Source of the DNA: an uncultured Parabacteroides sp.
Lineage (GTDB): Bacteria; Bacteroidota; Bacteroidia; Bacteroidales; Tannerellaceae
Assembly: GCA_937890135.1 (NCBI GenBank)
Contig: CALBYC010000066.1
Span: forward strand, 1-6,604
Reading direction: 5' to 3'
DNA: 6,604 bases
Position numbers and translations under genes: made by a program. Under the pieces are notes generated by a model that ran no database searches, had not been told where the DNA came from, and saw nothing but the letters and a program-made list of their open reading frames with translations. Below are positions 4,726 to 6,604 of the stretch, one piece after another. The stretch's first letter is position 1. Every line of letters starts with the position of its first letter.

Positions 4726-5856
4726 ATGAATTTCGAATTAATACATAACGACACAAAGACAAACGCACGGGCCGGCCTGATTACGACCGGCCATGGCACG
4801 ATCGAGACTCCGATATTCATGCCAGTGGGGACGCAGGGCGCTGTGAAAGCCGTCCACATGACAGAACTGAAAGAGGACATCAAGGCGCAAATCATATTGG
4901 GGAATACTTATCACCTCTATTTGCGTCCTGGTCTGGATATACTGGAAAAGGCGGGGGGGCTTCACCGATTCAACTCATGGGACAAACCGATTCTGACCGA
5001 CAGCGGAGGCTTTCAAGTCTTTTCACTTTCCGATAACCGCAGGCTGCATGAAGAAGGTGCCGAGTTCCGTTCCCATATCGATGGATCCAGACATCTTTTC
5101 ACTCCTGAGAAGGTGATGGATATCGAACGGACAATCGGTGCAGACATCATGATGGCATTCGATGAATGCTGCCCCGGAGATGCGGACTATGACTATGCAA
5201 AAAAGTCATTGGGCCTGACCGAGCGTTGGTTGGCCCGTTGTGTCAAACGTTTCAAGGAGACCGAACCCAAATACGGTTACCCGCAAAGCCTCTTCCCTAT
5301 CGTACAAGGTTGTGTCTATCCCGACTTACGTACAAGAGCAGCCGAGAACGTGGCTTCAATCGGAGCCGATGGCAACGCAATCGGTGGGTTGGCCGTAGGC
5401 GAACCTACCGAAAAGATGTATGAAATGATAGAAATTGTCAATGAAATATTGCCGAGGGACAAACCCCGCTACTTGATGGGAGTAGGCACTCCCGCCAACA
5501 TTCTGGAAGCGATAGAAAGGGGGGTGGACATGTTCGACTGCATCATGCCTACGCGCAACGGGCGTAACGGGCAATTGTTCACGCCGCATGGCACCATGAA
5601 CATGCGTAACAAGAAATGGGAATACGACTTCTCCCCCGTTGACGAGAACGGCCCGTCGTGGGTCGACCGCCTCTATTCGAAATCATACCTGCATCACCTG
5701 ATAAAAGTCAACGAAATCCTGGGCTTGCAAATAGCCTCCATCCATAACCTGGCATTTTACCTGTGGCTTGTCAAAGAGGCACGCAAACACATCATAGCCG
5801 GTGATTTCTCTATTTGGAAAACCCAAATGGTTAATCAATTGAACAATCGCATTTAA
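4726..5856 (+). CDS. tgt: tRNA-guanine(34) transglycosylase (queuosine pathway), zinc cysteines absent
   Basis: This full-length 376-residue bacterial Tgt exchanges G34 of tRNAs with GUN anticodons for the queuosine precursor preQ1. Signature blocks are TPIFMPVGT (28-36), QIILGNTYHL (55-64), TDSGGFQVFS (91-100) with catalytic D92, HIDGS (117-121), FPIVQG (190-195), GGLAVGE (220-226), YLMGVGTP (249-256) and FDCIMPTRNGRNG (270-282) with nucleophile D271. The family normally then has a CxCxxC zinc site followed by a histidine. Here the equivalent positions in 305-318 hold no cysteine (G309, S311, D314 by my alignment), while the histidine (H340) remains. No cysteine occurs after C272. The start is fixed by homology, since the N-terminal strand begins at residue 3. 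It has its own promoter and is probably co-transcribed with the permease gene one base downstream. Base use is like its neighbours, with no sign of decay. Confidence 0.96.
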   Translation: MNFELIHNDTKTNARAGLITTGHGTIETPIFMPVGTQGAVKAVHMTELKEDIKAQIILGNTYHLYLRPGLDILEKAGGLHRFNSWDKPILTDSGGFQVFSLSDNRRLHEEGAEFRSHIDGSRHLFTPEKVMDIERTIGADIMMAFDECCPGDADYDYAKKSLGLTERWLARCVKRFKETEPKYGYPQSLFPIVQGCVYPDLRTRAAENVASIGADGNAIGGLAVGEPTEKMYEMIEIVNEILPRDKPRYLMGVGTPANILEAIERGVDMFDCIMPTRNGRNGQLFTPHGTMNMRNKKWEYDFSPVDENGPSWVDRLYSKSYLHHLIKVNEILGLQIASIHNLAFYLWLVKEARKHIIAGDFSIWKTQMVNQLNNRI

Positions 5857-5857
5857 C

Positions 5858-6604
5858 ATGAAATTCAAGTTAAAAAGAATTGATTGGTATATCATCAAAC
5901 AGTTTTTGGGGACATACATTTTCGCCATCATACTGATTATTTCCATTTCTGTCGTGTTCGATATAAATGAGAAGATTGATAAGTTCTTGAAGCCGGAAGT
6001 ACCGCTTCATGCCATCATATTCGATTATTACATGAATTTCATACCTTATTTCGCCAACCTGTTCAGTCCGTTGTTTACGTTTATCGCTGTGATCTTCTTC
6101 ACCTCCAAACTGGCAGACCATTCGGAGGTGATAGCGATGCTGGCAAGCGGAATAAGTTTCAAACGGCTTATGGTCCCATACGCCATTTCTGCTTCTGTCA
6201 TTGCTATCTCGACTTTCATACTGAATGCTTTCGTCATTCCACCGGCGAACAAGACACGTATTGATTTCCAAAACAAATACATAAAAAACAAGGCCGTCGA
6301 ATATGCCCGCAACGTGCAGCTTGAAGTCGAACCCGGCGTTATTGCCTATTTTGACAGGTATGACGCGCGTTCCAACATGGGATATCGCTTCTCTTTGGAG
6401 CATTTCGACGGGAAAAAATTGGTTTCCCGGCTAACCGCCAACTCCATCAAATACGACACGCTCTATCATTGGCAGGTGATTGACTATGTAATCAGGGATT
6501 TTGACGGCATGCGCGAATACATTTCTAAAGGTTCGAGAAAGGACACGACACTGACCATCGTGCCTTCCGATTTCCTCATATCCGTCAATGATTGCGAAAA
6601 GATG
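5858..6604 (+). CDS. LptF/LptG-family (YjgP/YjgQ) LPS-export permease, 3' end beyond the window
   Basis: The first 249 codons of an LptF/LptG permease, still open at the window's last base; family members are about 350-370 residues, so roughly two thirds is present. LptF and LptG form the membrane part of the LptB2FG transporter that extracts lipopolysaccharide from the inner membrane. Visible are an N-terminal cytoplasmic helix (IDWYIIKQF, 8-16), helix 1 (about 17-35), helix 2 (about 60-85), the coupling-helix signature SEVIAMLASGIS (89-100) that contacts LptB, helix 3 (about 104-128), and from about 150 the beta-rich periplasmic jellyroll domain. The second set of three helices lies outside. 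The start ATG is one base after the tgt stop (TAA-C-ATG), implying an operon and probably translational coupling; there is no Shine-Dalgarno site. Sequence alone does not tell LptF from LptG. Confidence 0.93.
   Translation, partial: MKFKLKRIDWYIIKQFLGTYIFAIILIISISVVFDINEKIDKFLKPEVPLHAIIFDYYMNFIPYFANLFSPLFTFIAVIFFTSKLADHSEVIAMLASGISFKRLMVPYAISASVIAISTFILNAFVIPPANKTRIDFQNKYIKNKAVEYARNVQLEVEPGVIAYFDRYDARSNMGYRFSLEHFDGKKLVSRLTANSIKYDTLYHWQVIDYVIRDFDGMREYISKGSRKDTTLTIVPSDFLISVNDCEKM

Noticed and set aside
5870..6403. 177-codon - strand frame opposite the LPS permease gene
   Set aside because: The + strand permease reading has clear helices and the coupling-helix motif; the antisense product has no recognisable feature.

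Overview
The window reads as chromosomal DNA of an anaerobic member of the Bacteroidota, most likely order Bacteroidales; I cannot fix the genus. The evidence is four promoters of the Bacteroides type (TTTG/ATTG, a 19-21 nt spacer, then TAnnTTTG), near absence of Shine-Dalgarno sites, a tgt gene followed at once by an LptF/LptG permease gene, and a Tat-type iron-sulfur protein set that suits an anaerobe. I see no insertion sequence, phage, CRISPR array, tRNA or rRNA.

Layout. At the left edge is a strong rho-independent terminator reading rightward (114-147), so a + strand transcript from outside the window ends here. It faces tcdA (146-982, - strand), the tRNA t6A37 dehydratase. The 247-nt gap between tcdA and the next gene carries two back-to-back promoters, one leftward for tcdA and one rightward for a YcdX-type PHP-domain phosphatase (1230-1946). 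The rightward promoter has a perfect 10-bp inverted repeat bracketing its -7 box.

The centre (1947-4572) is a two-gene unit with its own promoter and possible operator repeats. The first gene encodes a Tat-signal DUF362 protein (2064-2996). The second (3004-4572) encodes a 522-residue polyferredoxin that joins a NapH-like four-helix membrane protein to a NapG-like four-cluster ferredoxin through an internal twin-arginine segment. No catalytic reductase lies beside them, so this looks like an uncharacterised trans-membrane electron-transfer module with the DUF362 protein as its likely periplasmic partner. It is the best candidate here for an undescribed system.

The right part (4726-6604) is tgt (queuosine tRNA modification), whose promoter is so close to the ATG that the mRNA should be leaderless or nearly so. 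The encoded Tgt lacks the three zinc-binding cysteines of the family. One base after its stop begins an LptF/LptG-family lipopolysaccharide-export permease gene that runs off the window. Thus housekeeping genes (tRNA anticodon-loop modification, LPS transport) flank a less ordinary redox operon.
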